Below are positions 1 to 11,432 of a stretch of 64,000 bases of DNA, in pieces. A program made the position numbers and the translations under genes. How positions within the stretch are numbered: the stretch's first letter is position 1; each line of letters opens with the position of its first letter. The notes under the pieces are model-generated. The model was not told where the DNA came from, made no database searches, and saw nothing but the letters and a program-made list of their open reading frames with translations. Origin of the DNA: Setoptus koraiensis (taxonomy: Eukaryota > Arthropoda); the NCBI GenBank assembly GCA_048013815.1, contig CM106586.1, positions 8,680,001 through 8,744,000 on the forward strand, given 5' to 3'.

Positions 1-2726
1 AATAATAGACAATTTCCATCCATCCATCTATCTATAGATCATCTGTTGAGATGATGTCGGCTTGTCGCGGAGCTCTAATGAAGCGCTGTCCGGGCCTTGA
101 CTCGTGAGCTCACAATTATGGGCCTAAACAGCTTATAATTGCGACGGGGATGCGACGATCATCATTCAGCCAATGTGTTCATTGAAATTCACAAAATTCA
201 GCCTGGTGTATGGATGAAACGGGATTTTCGCCAATCAGCCACACAAACTCGAGGCTCAAAGGCTTACGAAATGCGAATGTGGGCCCGGTAAATGGCCGAT
301 GAGATGTTTAGACAAGCGATTGTTCTGTTATGTTTTCTAGTCAGTGGCTAGCGAGATGAGCCGAAAACTCGCCAGAGGCACACGATGCCAACTTGGTGAG
401 CGCTCTGTTTAGTGTTGAGGTGTCAGAATTTGTTTTCGCTGGGATATCGCTGGGCACGAACGTGGCCAGCGATCACTGAAGTAGCCGGAATTCGTTCCTA
501 GTTCGTGAGCTCCAAATTTCGGAGAGGGGATGGTGTGAAAAAACGCGTGCTCCCGTGACACACTCTTATGTTGCAACCAGCCGAGCCACTGCGAACAGTC
601 CGGCGTGGCGCTCGATTTTCTAGAGGCCCGATGAATAAATAAGCCGCTAATCTCCTATAACAACAAGGCGCGGATAAAACGCTTTTTCAAGGCTGCAAGC
701 TTTGAAAAAGCTTTGAGCGGTCGTCGATGGTGCGACTGTTGTGTCGGCCATTGATGCGGCTGTTGTGTCGGCCATTGTTGGCGAGGCGGCGTCACAACAT
801 GGACGACACATGTCAGTGTGTAGTGTCTGGTTTACGTTATTTTTTTTTAGTTGTTTCTGCTTTACCTTTGTATCTTTTTAATGTTGGCAACGTAAGTGGC
901 CCGCACAGGTAGTTTACCTGTACACCTGTAAACATGACACAGTGTGTTGGTTGTATTGTAGTTAGACTGTGAGAGGGGGCGCCAAACGAGAGAGCAAACG
1001 CACGCCACACGACGACAAATACCGTTAATAAACAGCGACAATCTTAATCGATATTGTGTGTCTCATTGGCGTGCGCCGAATCACTTAAAAGCGCGTCGGC
1101 CATCGAGTTGTAACCTTTGCATGCGAGTTACGTTACATAACTTACGTATATAACAGACGACAATTATAATCACATGTTATGTTATGTTATGTTATGTTAA
1201 ATGTGTGTACCGTGTTACGTCAGCGTGTCCGCGGCCGCATTATGCAGCAAACACTGCAGCAACTGATCACTGCGGACTTGTTGTTATCCGGCTCGAATGT
1301 CGCAATGTCGCCGAATATCCGAATATCCGAGCTCTTGTGACATTTGGGCGGCCACGTTGCGTGTGCAATATCGACAATGATGGACAATAAATATAGTGAC
1401 GAATCACGCTGTTGTCTCTATCAGGTTGCTCCATCAAATAGAAGAGTTGTTGTCCTTTGGCTGGATCCCTCGATAGACTATCGACGATAGTATTAAGTTG
1501 ATACCAATCTGCCGATGCCATCAGCAGCATATTTGCAGCGAGCGGCTGGCTCGGCAAAACCATCTTGGCAGAGCGATCTCGGCGGGCGAGCTTGTGTGAG
1601 TAATGTTGTGGATGTTGCGAGGAATAAATAAGAGTCTCAGGCTGTTGCCATTGGCATGGACTTGGCAGGCGCGAGTTGCGCAAACTCACAACCTGTCTGC
1701 TGCTGCTGCTGCGATTACCTCATACAAACAACAACGACTCGTCGTCGTTCGTCTACGCAACGTTGTCGTGTGAGTGTGTGTGTGTTGGTGTGCGTGTGCT
1801 TGTGTCGAGTGACAAGTGCGCGTTGACTCGCATTCGACTTTAGCAAGTCAACGACAACAGAGCTGACATTGTGGCTCACTGTAATTTAGCAAAGTTTTGC
1901 ATCAAAGTGTCATCGACACATCAACACACATCTAAACAGATTCGCTGCTCGTGTGTGGGGCCCAATTACTCAAATTACTACAATTACTCAATTACTCAAT
2001 TGCTACAATTACTCGATCACTACAATTACTCAATTGCACACAGCACACGCAGCGGACAGCCAGTTACAGGTGAAGAACACACGTCAAGATAAGACCAGCG
2101 CGCGTCGATCAGAGTGAATCCAATCAATTAAACCAAATCCCACTGAAGAGCCAAAACTATCCAATTGAGCCGAATCTGTTCAATTGAGCCGAATCTATTG
2201 AATTCAATTGAAATCGAGCCGGCGACTAATTGCAGCCGCCAATCACGCTAATTGTGACTCGAACGGGCCGATCGACGCCAGTTCTAAACTCGAAATCCGA
2301 AACTCGGAGTCCGAAACTCGGAATCCGAAACCCGAAGTCGAAACTCAAAGTCGAAACTCAAAGTCGAACGCGCGGCGAGGGCGCCCACTGAGCTTCGGGA
2401 CCCGGCGCGTCGACCAGCCGCATCTATTCGCCGCACGCATTCAAGAGTCACACAGAAGAACCGAAACAGAGCGAAATCGGAGCGCCGAGCCGGCCCGAAA
2501 CAGCAAGCAACCGCCGAAATCGCCGAAATCGTCGAAATCGTCGAAATCGCCGAAATCGCGAGAAATCGTGAGAAATCGCCAAAAGAGCAAAAAATCGCCG
2601 AAATCGCGAGAAATCGCAGAGAGCAAGAAATCGCCGAAATCGCCGAAATCGCGAGAAATCGCCAAAAGAGCAAGAAATCGCGAAAACAGAGAAAAAACCG
2701 TTTCCCGCGCCGACGACAATGGCAAG
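1..2726. other. 5' flank of the receptor gene, no coding gene seen
   Basis: I find no convincing coding exon here. A direct repeat of about 24 bp (a gactgttgtgtcggccattg-like unit, two copies) lies at about 730-775. A 5-bp gttat array lies at 1176-1199. A TATATAAC string at 1147-1154 could be a core promoter, but it has no clear initiator. From about 2283 to 2672 the DNA is built of short degenerate repeats (gaaactcg and cgccgaaatcg types). These keep one frame open without any ATG before 2727. The last few hundred bases are probably the receptor leader. Non-coding 5' exons cannot be excluded. Confidence 0.5.
2512..2672. repeat. degenerate tandem repeat, cgccgaaatcg type
   Basis: About 160 bp made of 9-12 bp units related to cgccgaaatcg and cgcgagaaatcg, repeated more than ten times with substitutions. 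It lies in the presumed receptor leader. In one frame it reads as Lys-Ser-Pro-Lys repeats, but no ATG precedes it. Confidence 0.75.
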
Positions 2727-2876
2727 ATGAACGCGGTGGCAATTATCGCCGGTTTCAGTGATCGCCAGTTTCAGTTATCGCCAGCAGCAGCAGCAACAAC
2801 AGCAACGACAACAACTCGACGCACAATTCAGATAAGAGCCACAATGTTACCTAATAGAATAGTTGTGATTTGTTGA
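2727..2876 (+). CDS. candidate upstream ORF (49 codons) in the receptor leader
   Basis: An ATG at 2727 opens a 49-codon frame that stops with TGA at 2874-2876, only 13 nt before the receptor ATG at 2890. A second in-frame ATG lies at 2844. The predicted peptide starts MNAVAIIAG and includes an Ala/Thr-rich stretch from CAG/ACA repeats, so it is unlikely to be a stable protein. If this DNA is in the mature leader, it would act as a uORF that reduces or conditions translation of the receptor. That depends on where transcription starts, which I cannot see. Confidence 0.3.
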   Translation: MNAVAIIAGFSDRQFQLSPAAAATTATTTTRRTIQIRATMLPNRIVVIC

Positions 2877-2889
2877 GCAGCAAGCAGCC

Positions 2890-3789
2890 ATGGCGCAAGT
2901 GGGCCTGTCGGTGGGCGCCCTGGTGGGGCCGCTCGGCGGGCTCGGCCAGCAGTTGGCCGGCGCGGCCAATTATCCCGTGGGCCTGGCTCATCCATCATCG
3001 TCGCCGTATCACCATCGTGAGCCATATCATCATTATCAGCCTGTTCATCATCATCATCACCATCATCATCATCTGGCAAAGCGACTGGTGGCCATCGAGG
3101 AGATGGGCGCCAGCGCGGGGCCCGACTTGTCGTCGGTTTCGTATGTCGCAAATCAGTCGAGCGGGCACGCCAATCACACGACGACGAGCCTGACGAGCGT
3201 CTCAAATTCTGGCGGCGCCATAACGACGACGACGAATCAATCTAATTTAATATTATCTGCATCTGGGGGGGCCGCCACCGACATAAGCGAAGAGGCCGAG
3301 CTACGGATGTTGAATTTTCCCGCCAAAAGTGAAGAATTATCGACTGCCATTCCATTGACAATCATATTTGCCTTACTACTAATAACAGGTTGCATAGGTA
3401 ATATTTGTACCGCTATCGTTATTGTGAGACCAAAGAATCGTTATATGCACACGGCGACAAATTATTATCTGTTCAGTTTGGCTTTGAGTGATTTCTTGTT
3501 TCTCGTGCTGGGCCTGCCACAGGAAATGTTCTCGTTGTGGCAGCGGTACCCGTACGTGTTCGGGGAGACATTTTGCATTGTTCGGGCCTATCTGTCCGAG
3601 GTGGCCACCCTGGCCTCAATATTAATTATAAGCGCGTTCACCGTGGAACGCTACGTGGCCATTTGTCACCCGTTGTGGGCGCACACCATGTCTCAATTGC
3701 CGCGCTGCATCGCCATCATTGTCATCATCTGGATAGTGGCCTTCTTTTGCGGAATCCCGCCCGTCATATCGCTGGGCATCGTCACTCAG
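2890..3789 (+). CDS. Pyrokinin/CAPA-type neuropeptide GPCR, coding exon 1 (N-terminus to TM4)
   Basis: This exon encodes residues 1-300 of a class A (rhodopsin-like) receptor of the pyrokinin/CAPA/neuromedin-U group, which senses amidated neuropeptides at the plasma membrane. The start is the ATG in gcagccATGG, a near-ideal Kozak context. The extracellular N-terminus of about 150 residues is low in complexity. It has a run of nine His near residues 55-63 and NxS/T sequons at 88, 95 and 116. TM1 begins near 153 (GCIGN motif), followed by the TM2 core FSLALSDF and LGLPQE, which is typical of the family. The disulphide Cys is in GETFC, the ERY triad is at 253-255, and TM4 spans about 272-297. 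The exon ends at CAG|gtgagt, phase 0. Whether it is a pyrokinin or a CAPA receptor cannot be settled by eye. Confidence 0.9.
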
Positions 3790-4409
3790 GTGAGTCCCCT
3801 CTCCTACTCACGCCTCGCGCCCTCATGCCTCGCGCCTTTACGGGCCCCGGCCCGCACCCGAGCTTGTGGCCGGCCCGCACCCGCGGATGTACCCGCAGCC
3901 GCGTATCAGCGACGTTTATGCACGTCGGCGGCATCAGACGTGCATAAACTAGCCATAACTAGCCACATTAGGCACAGGTGACTCGGGCGATTCTCAGGTA
4001 GCCGGCGCCTCTCGGCTGCGATTTATGCCGGCCCGTGATTTATGGCCCCGGGTCTGTCGTCTGGCGCCAGACATCCAGACAGTCGGGCGGGCGCCGTTAT
4101 CCGCGTTATCGCCCGAGCGGCATCGAGCGGCATTGATTTCGGCGGCAGCCCGGGGCCAGGCCGCTTATCAGCCGATTATGCAGCGGCAGCCAACTAGTGA
4201 AATGCGTCATTCTCACTCTCGACTATTCTCTCCCATTTTACCGCTCTCCCGTTTTACCGCTCTCCCGTTTTACCGCTCCCCCTCTCGCCCGCTCTCCCTT
4301 TCGCCCGCTCTCCCGCTGCCGATCTGTCGGCCGGTCTCGGTCGGTCTCGGCCGCTCATTACCCGACAACTCATCAACTTGGCACCGCCCACAAAACCTGG
4401 CACCGCCAG
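3790..4409 (+). other. receptor intron 1 (620 bp)
   Basis: The donor gtgagt is at 3790. The preferred acceptor is ccgccag ending at 4409, downstream of a long pyrimidine tract (about 4210-4320) with repeated ccgctctcccgtttta units. An alternative acceptor, cag at 4449-4451, is also phase 0. It would remove 14 residues from extracellular loop 2 and start exon 2 directly at the conserved Cys. Confidence 0.7.
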
Positions 4410-7400
4410 AGGGGACCCATAAGTGATAAAGTGCTGCAACAAACGGCTCAGTGCGTCCAAAAGCAAATTGTTTTTGAGAATATGTTTGAATTTAGTGCTA
4501 TTGTGTTTTTCATTATACCAATGATCATCGTAACTGTGTTATACGTGCTAATTGCCATTGAATTGCGCAAGAGCTCCAATATGAACTCGATGCAATCGTC
4601 GACGTTCCGATCTAAATCATCGCTCATGACAAATGGCGGCGTGAACGCGGCCTCCGACAGCGCGCTCAACAACAACAGCGCCTGCTGCAACAGCAATAGG
4701 GGCGCCTCTAGGGGCTCCACAATAATATATTCGCCCACGGCGTCCACCTCAAACTACGTTCAACAACACCAGCACCATCACCACCAGGCGTCGTGTCAGC
4801 GCCAGACCAGCAACAACAGCAGCAGTTGTTGCAACTACTACTACTACAACTACAACGCTAACGTTGAATGTGACAACAGCAACAATAATTGCGATAATTA
4901 TGACAAATGCGACGCTAATTGCGCCGACAACCAATCCGTCGGTTGTTGCCTGGCGGCGAGCGGCGATGACGCAACAATGCAGCGCCGACGCAGCTCCGCA
5001 ATGACGACCGCCAGCAGCGTCAACAGCCCGTGCCACGTTGGCAAGACACTGAACGGCAACAACAACAACAACGGCAACAACAACGGCAACCACAACTGCA
5101 AATCGACAACAACAACAGCTCGACAACAACAACAACAACGACAGCCGAATCAGGACAGATCGATCAAGGGCTGCAAGTCGAGCGCCGTCGACTGTCATGC
5201 ACCTGTGTCGCGCTGCTCCATTTGCTCGTTGTCGTGTCCGCCTAGACTCATGACGTGCGATACCGCAACGAGCAGCGACAATGTGGCCAGCAGCGCCGAC
5301 CACGGCCGACAATGCCCCACAGCCGGAAGTTGTAAAGCAACCGGAAGTTGTAAGGCAACCGGAAGTTGTTACGCGTCGACCGGAAGTTGTTATGCGTCGA
5401 CCGGGAGTTGTCCACGTGCGCCAACCACCGGCGCTCCACCTCTTGCAGCAGCAACAACAGCGACAAAGCCCGTGATAGTGAGCGACTCGCTGCAGTCGTC
5501 GGTGGTGCAGGGGGCGACGCACACAGACAATGACTTAAACGAATTAAAAAACTGCGATACGAGACACACAACTGTCAATTGTGAACAAAACAACAATAAT
5601 TGTCATTTAAACAATTATTATTCATGTCATCGGTTGTCCAGCGATGCTGCCGAGCACCGTTGTGAGCACGACAACACGCACAACCAGCGGCACAGCAACA
5701 TTTATTATCCCACGACAACGATAAAACTCAAGAGGGGCCTCATAGAGAGCTCATGCAAAATTCTCACCAGTCTCACCTTTATCCGGCGTCAGGCGACTCA
5801 ACGCATGACAAGTGCGCCCAACAACGCCAGACAACAAAAACAGCGCCACCATCAGCACTATTGCGACTGTTCGTGCACGCTTGTGGGGCCCGCCGCCGCC
5901 GCCCCCGACCAAATCTACTCTGGCCAGCAGCAGCAACAACTTGTCAGAGGGGCCCCCGTCGAGCGCCCGGCCACGGGTCAACGGCACAACTCGGGCGTGG
6001 GCATATCGCTGGAGTCGCCGTCGACGGCGTCGTCGTCGCCTAATTGGAACCAGTCGCCCATCAGTGATAAGCAGCTGAAAGGTCACGCAGCGGAAGAAGC
6101 GGACCGGCCGGCGTCAACTCCGGCCGCGAAATGGCCCAAAACGGGCTCGTCGTCGCCCAAAATACCGTCGTTGTCGTCGTCGGCGGCGTCGTCGTCTTCG
6201 GCGTCGTCAGTTAATAATATTATCAGCCTAGTGGATGACGATGCAGCCATGGTTGCTGGCAGCGGCGGCAGCAGCAGCGCCCAGAGCAACCAAAAATCGC
6301 AAGATAATATTTTTGACGAGCTCCACTCGGCGAGCGGCTCCGACGCCGATAAGAGGCCCCAACAACGCGCTGCCAGAGACCATTGCGCAGCAAGCACGTT
6401 GCTCGATCTAGACGACAGCTCAGAGTGTGCGGCCAGCGGACGGGCCCACTTGGCGGCAGTTGGCGTGGGCGTGAGTGACAAAAGAAAATTGGGGCCACTC
6501 GGCGACCATTGGGCCGGCGACAAACGGGCCGCTGAGCAAGCGAGCGAGCAGCATCAATCAAAAGGCAGCGGCCAGCAGCCGAGGCACCGCGGCGTTGCTG
6601 CTCGAGACACGCCGGCCAACAACAGCGACAACAACAACAACAACAGCGACAACAACAGCGCCAGCAGCAACGACAGCAACAACGACAGCGGCAACAATAT
6701 GAAAAGTGTCATTGTCACAAGTGCGACAACGACAACAACAACAACAACAACAACAACAGCAACAAGATTACATCATCATGCCGGCCCAGATAATCGTGCG
6801 CCAGTTGAGCCAGTTGCTAGTGGCGCCGCCAGAACAGCTGACACAGGAGATGACGCTGCTGTACTATTACATAATCATCATCGTCAACATGAGATCGCGG
6901 GCCAGTCGATTGTGAGCTGCGAGCCGGCGGCCGCAGCGCCCACGACGGCCACAACAGCGCCAACAGCGCCAATAGCAACGACACCGACAACAACGCCGAC
7001 ACCGCCGACAACGCCAACGACGCCGACAACGCCGACAACAACAACAGCAGCAGTAAATCACATATCAGCGGCGCCCATGGACTGCAGCCGAAGCGCCCCC
7101 TCGCTACACGAGCCGGGCCTCAATCCGATGAGTCGGCAGCGCGACCACGCCAGCCTCATGCTGGCCCAATGTGACCGTTATCATCATCGCCACCGGCACC
7201 CGCACCCGTACCCGCACTTGCCGCACCCAGACCAAGCTGCTCAAGAGCGAACGACCACGTGCAACGGGCACCACCAATTGCATCAATTTGGGCCCCAATT
7301 CGGGCATCATCGCAATCATTACAATCATCACAATCATCATCATCATCACAGTTATAATTATGTCAACAGTCGCCAGTGCAGGCACCAGCACCAGAACAGC

Positions 7401-7488
7401 AGTCAATTGTCGGCGAGCAACAATCAGCAATTAGTGAACAGAAGAACGGCCGCGGCCTCGTCCAAAAAGTCCGTCATCAGGATGTTGG
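4410..7488 (+). CDS. Pyrokinin/CAPA-type receptor, coding exon 2 (ECL2, TM5, giant third intracellular loop)
   Basis: The exon is 3,079 nt (1,026 codons plus one base). It begins with extracellular loop 2 containing the conserved Cys (codon 4452-4454). TM5 follows at about residues 325-352 (FFIIPM then VLYVLI). The next roughly 970 residues are low-complexity Asn/Gln/Thr/Ser/His-rich sequence. The exon ends with KKSVIRML, the conserved cytoplasmic start of TM6. The frame stays open for the whole 3 kb, which supports coding. However, several antisense frames are also long, because CAA/ACA repeats contain few stops. A Cys-bearing tandem repeat lies at about 5331-5410. The donor is G|gtgagt at 7489, phase 1. 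Optional splicing inside the loop is possible, for example from the gtgagtg at about 6470. Confidence 0.8.
5331..5412 (+). repeat. Cys-containing tandem repeat inside the receptor loop
   Basis: Five units of 18 or 21 bp are built on ccggaagttgt. They are translated as ATGSCK (two units) and then ASTGSCY-like units. The Cys and Gly-Ser positions are kept in every unit while unit length changes by one codon, so the frame is preserved. Confidence 0.8.
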
Positions 7489-7527
7489 GTGAGTAGCTCA
7501 AATCACAATTTGTCATTCGCAAATCAA

Positions 7528-7640
7528 GCGCGACCCGAATCGCGAATCGAGCGACTCAAATCGCCAATCGAGCGACCCGAATCGCGATTCAAGCGACCCG
7601 AATCGCGATTCAAGCGACACAAATCGCCAATCAAACGAAA
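7528..7640. repeat. 24-bp tandem repeat
   Basis: Roughly four to five degenerate copies of a 24-bp unit containing gagcgacccgaatcgcgatt, just inside the start of receptor intron 2. Confidence 0.75.
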
Positions 7641-8689
7641 CAAATCAATTCGGGCCAACAATCGCATGCGCACACTTGCGAGCTCTGTCCGGCCCGATGC
7701 AGTTGCGTTCCGCGGGGGCCAGACATCGGGCCGCTCGCCAGTAGCGCCGGTTCAGTTGCCGAAAAAGAGACAGCTTAGTTAGTTTGACAGTTTAAATATA
7801 GCGCGCGAAACAAACCACTAATGAAGCGAACACAAACATCGGCGCCAGGTCAGGCCCACTTCCGGTCACCATATCTACCCATATACATGCCGTGCACACC
7901 CGCATACATATATGTGTTTGTGTGTATATAGTGACAGTGTTGTTTTGTGGCCAGAAATTGCGCCTTGATTGAATTGTTGTTGTTGTTGTCGTTGTTGTTG
8001 TCGCTGTTGTCGCTGCTGTTGCTGTTGTTGTCGTTGCTGTTGTCGTATCTGATACAACAACCGCCGAGGAAGCGGAAGTAGCTGCCATCTGCCGTTCGCC
8101 TCATACAGCTGACATCGTCATCATCGTCAATGCGACTTTTGTTGCTTCCTCTCTAGACATGCTGCCAGCATGATACTAGACGGTGTCTAGTAGACACCTG
8201 TACTGAGCGTGGAATCTTTTTTCTGCATTGTTTGTCGTGATGCTGCAAGCGAGCACAAGGCATCGCATGGCAGCACCGACAACAACAACAACATCGACAA
8301 CAACGGCAACAGCGACAACAACGACAACAGCGACAACAACAACAGCGTCGGACGACCCAGAATCTAATCAATTGCAACGGGCGCCATGTAAACACGCTCG
8401 CCGGTCATATGATATTATGCAAGCGAGCGCTATACGCGCTATATATACGCGGTATATTACGTAATTCTCACTGCGCGCACGAGGTAGTGTGTGTGTGGCC
8501 GCAGAGAATTCAATTGATGTCAGTAGTGTGTGTGTGTGCAAAGCTGGCAAGTCATTCATATGCAAATGAGGGCCGGTCAGACGGGGAGAGAGGGCCCACT
8601 TAATTGTACAATTAAGCGCAACAAACGCGTCGCCTATAGGCGTTCGCGGCGTCCCCCTGGCCGCGAGAGAGTCGCGCCTCTGTACGCTG

Positions 8690-8717
8690 TTGCACACACA
8701 CACACAGACACACAGAC

Positions 8718-8798
<81 letters not shown>

Positions 8799-8972
8799 AT
8801 CTATTTGCGTGCTCTATTGATCTATTTATGCACCGTGTTTGTGTTTGCATGCACCCACACACACACACACACACGCACACACACGCACACACACACGCAC
8901 ACACACACGCACACACACACGCACACACACACGCACACGCACACGCACACGCACACGCACACACACACACAA
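8690..8972. repeat. paired CA microsatellites
   Basis: An uninterrupted CA run of about 36 units ends near 8793. After 60 bp of unique DNA there is a second CA block with periodic CG substitutions (cacgcacacacac type) up to about 8971. Long His-Thr open frames in this region are artefacts of these repeats. Confidence 0.95.
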
Positions 8973-9347
8973 GTGAAGTATCTAAGTAAGCAAATTAGTG
9001 GGGCAGAGAAACGTCTTTATGCCGTCTTTATTCAGTCTTTATCCAGCCGAACAATTTGCTTACTCTCTGACTTTGCCAATAAATGCCAGACGCTCTCGGC
9101 AGCGCTATGTGTGGGGCGCCTCGGCGCGGCTTGGTCTGGCTGTTTATGGCATTTATCCGTTGTTGTATATCTGACGAAAGGGGGCGAGACGGTGCGCGCC
9201 ACATCGCGTCGGACATATATGTGTGTGCGCGCATATACGTATATGCGTATATCGCTCGGACTGGCCGGCAATTGTGAGAGTGGGGCCAATATCAGGGATA
9301 TTGGACAATGCACTTGTTACAAATCGCCTGCTCGTGCTCGTGCTCGT

Positions 9348-9387
9348 GCTCGTACGTACTCGTGCACGCGCACGAGTACGTACGAGC
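9348..9387. repeat. perfect hairpin, 18-bp arms, 4-nt loop
   Basis: The left arm at 9348-9365 (gctcgtacgtactcgtgc) and the right arm at 9370-9387 are exact reverse complements with loop acgc. It sits at the edge of a gctcgt tandem run. Confidence 0.9.
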
Positions 9388-10327
9388 GTGTGTGTGCAGT
9401 AAACAAGCGCTGCCAGGCAAACAGGGCGCCCAGAGAGATAATGCGCCCTTGTTGCGTATTACGTAACAATGCCAGCCAGCCAGCGATGCTCCAACAAGTC
9501 TATACAATAAATCAGATGTTGCCAGCACTATCTGTTAGATGCCGCCAGTTTATTGCTCTTGTTTTAGGCATTAGCCTGGGCACTACTCTGTGCCTCTGCA
9601 TATACTCCACGGGATAGCGGCCCGAAATAGACTAGGCCCGTGGCTCGCACTGGGTACAGCGGGCGCCTCTGGTGGCCACGGGCGCCACCAAAGGCGAACC
9701 ACACTGTACTGCGTGCACGTGCAACAGCACGCCCGATAGCCGCGCGGGCCCGCAGTCACCTTGTTTGCGCACCCGTGTTTCCGTCTGATTGAACTCGCGT
9801 GCTAACCAAGATTGCGCAATAGTTTCGCTGGCTACCGCTGTTGTTGCTGTTGCTGTTGTTGCTGTTGTTGTTGCTGCTGTTGTTGCCGCCGTTGTTGCTG
9901 TGGGCCTTTGTGGGCTCCATTGTTTGCCGGGGCCCCGATTCGTCTGCTGGGGGGCGCTTGCTGGGGGGCGCTAGCTGGAGGGTATCAGGTTGTAACGGCG
10001 CACTTGATGACTTTATAAATGGCCGCACTTGTCCATGAATATATATTGATATGAATATAAACATTGCGGCCGGCGCGCAGCGCCAGCAAACAACCTGTTC
10101 GCCGAATCGTGTCACTCCGTTGCAATCGTTCGAGTCGTTCGAGTCGCTCGAGTCGTTTCAGTCGCTCGAGTGTGCCCGCCGGGCCGGTGCGGGCCGCGAT
10201 CCGCCACCGTGGCGGCCCAGCCGCACGCTCGGGCACGGCGGTCTGGCACGGTGCCCATCGGAGCAAACTTTCCACTGGGCAAACACATTTGTCGCCCCGT
10301 TTCGGGCCATTTCGAGCCCGGAATCGC

Positions 10328-10455
10328 GCCGATATGAAGGCTGGAATCGCGCCGATGTAAAGGCTGGAATTTCGCCCATATAAAGGCTGGAATCGAGCCG
10401 AAATACACGCTAAAAGCGAGCCGAAATACGCGCTGAAAGCGAGCCGAAATGTCGG
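10328..10455. repeat. two adjoining tandem arrays (about 22 bp and 21 bp units)
   Basis: Four copies of an aaggctggaatcgcgccgat-like unit run into three copies of a cgctgaaagcgagccgaaat-like unit. The units share the gccgaaat tail, suggesting one array arose from the other. Confidence 0.75.
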
Positions 10456-10774
10456 GCGAGTCGTCGGCCAGCAACTCGGATCGCGCAAGCGGCAGCCGAG
10501 GGGGCGCCCGCAACCGCACAGACGAGCGATAGTGGCGCCAGATAATGGCGACCCGCGCGAGGCTAGCTGTCAATTGCGATTAGCGATGCTTGTTTGTCGT
10601 TTGTAACGTCTCATTTTTGCAACGGTGACACAAGCGCCCAAACTTTGGGCCGCAAAGACAAAGATAATTTGCTGACGGATTGCAGCAAGACGCTGATTGG
10701 GCGCCATTGGGCCCATCGAGGCCCGATAATGGGCGCGCAATGTCGGCTCGATCGTTGGCCGTTGACACCAGTTT

Positions 10775-10868
10775 GTTGGGGCCAGTTTGTCGCTTTATCG
10801 GGGCCAGTTTGTCGGTTTGTCAAGGCCAGTTTGTCGGTTTCTCGAGGCCAGTTTGCCGGTTTGTTGCG
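10775..10868. repeat. 22-23 bp tandem repeat
   Basis: Four copies of ggccagtttgtcggtttgtc with a variable 2-3 bp tail. Confidence 0.75.
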
Positions 10869-10989
10869 GCGCTCCGACCACGGCAACATTTGTACAGACA
10901 AACGCGCTGTAAACAGCTCCGTTCCGACACAACTCACGACGATTCAACTCAAGTCAAATTAGACACAAAATCAGCATAGTGATCGATTG

Positions 10990-11020
10990 CTCGAATTCGG
11001 TGGGGCCCACCGAATTCGAG
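10990..11020. repeat. 31-bp perfect palindrome
   Basis: Arms of 15 bp (10990-11004 and 11006-11020, starting ctcgaattcggtggg) flank one central base. Confidence 0.9.
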
Positions 11021-11396
11021 GCCCAGCAAAGAGCGAACAGCAAGGCGAGAGCAACCACAGATCGTCCGTCATTGAGCCATCGTTATCAGCGGCGGGGCGA
11101 CCGGTCAATTATCGCTTCATCAACTCAGTTGATTCAATTGTGAGACGTGCCGAACAGGCCGCTCCGGCCCGAGAAACCGTTTTTCCGTTCCTGAGAGTCT
11201 CGTTCGGACTGAGACTCTCAGACTGGCAGTCATTTCGGTCGGGCCAGAAATGGAGCCCATTTGAGTCAAATGATTTGACTCGAACGATTTGGGGCCCGAA
11301 GCCCGAAATCATTTGGCCAACTTGGAGCGAGCCATAAAATGGGCTCGCTCTGGCCGTTGCGTAATAGGCAACGTGACCTCGAGCAGCAGCTTGTTG

Positions 11397-11432
11397 TTTT
11401 GCTTGGGCCGGCTGGTGCCGGCCCAAGCAAAA
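11397..11432. repeat. perfect hairpin, 16-bp arms, 4-nt loop
   Basis: Left arm 11397-11412 (ttttgcttgggccggc), loop tggt, right arm 11417-11432, exact reverse complement. Confidence 0.9.

Noticed and set aside
2208-2726. Open frame with Lys-Ser-Pro repeats upstream of the receptor
   Set aside because: It has no ATG before 2727 and is built entirely of short nucleotide repeats. Only the terminal 49-codon uORF is kept as a candidate.
4749-5522. 257-codon antisense frame opposite receptor exon 2
   Set aside because: It is the shadow of CAA/ACA-rich codons; it lacks domain features, while the sense frame joins TM5 to TM6.
8805-9617. 270-codon plus-strand frame rich in His-Thr
   Set aside because: It is generated by CA/CG microsatellite reading; no start context, domains or splice logic beyond the repeat.
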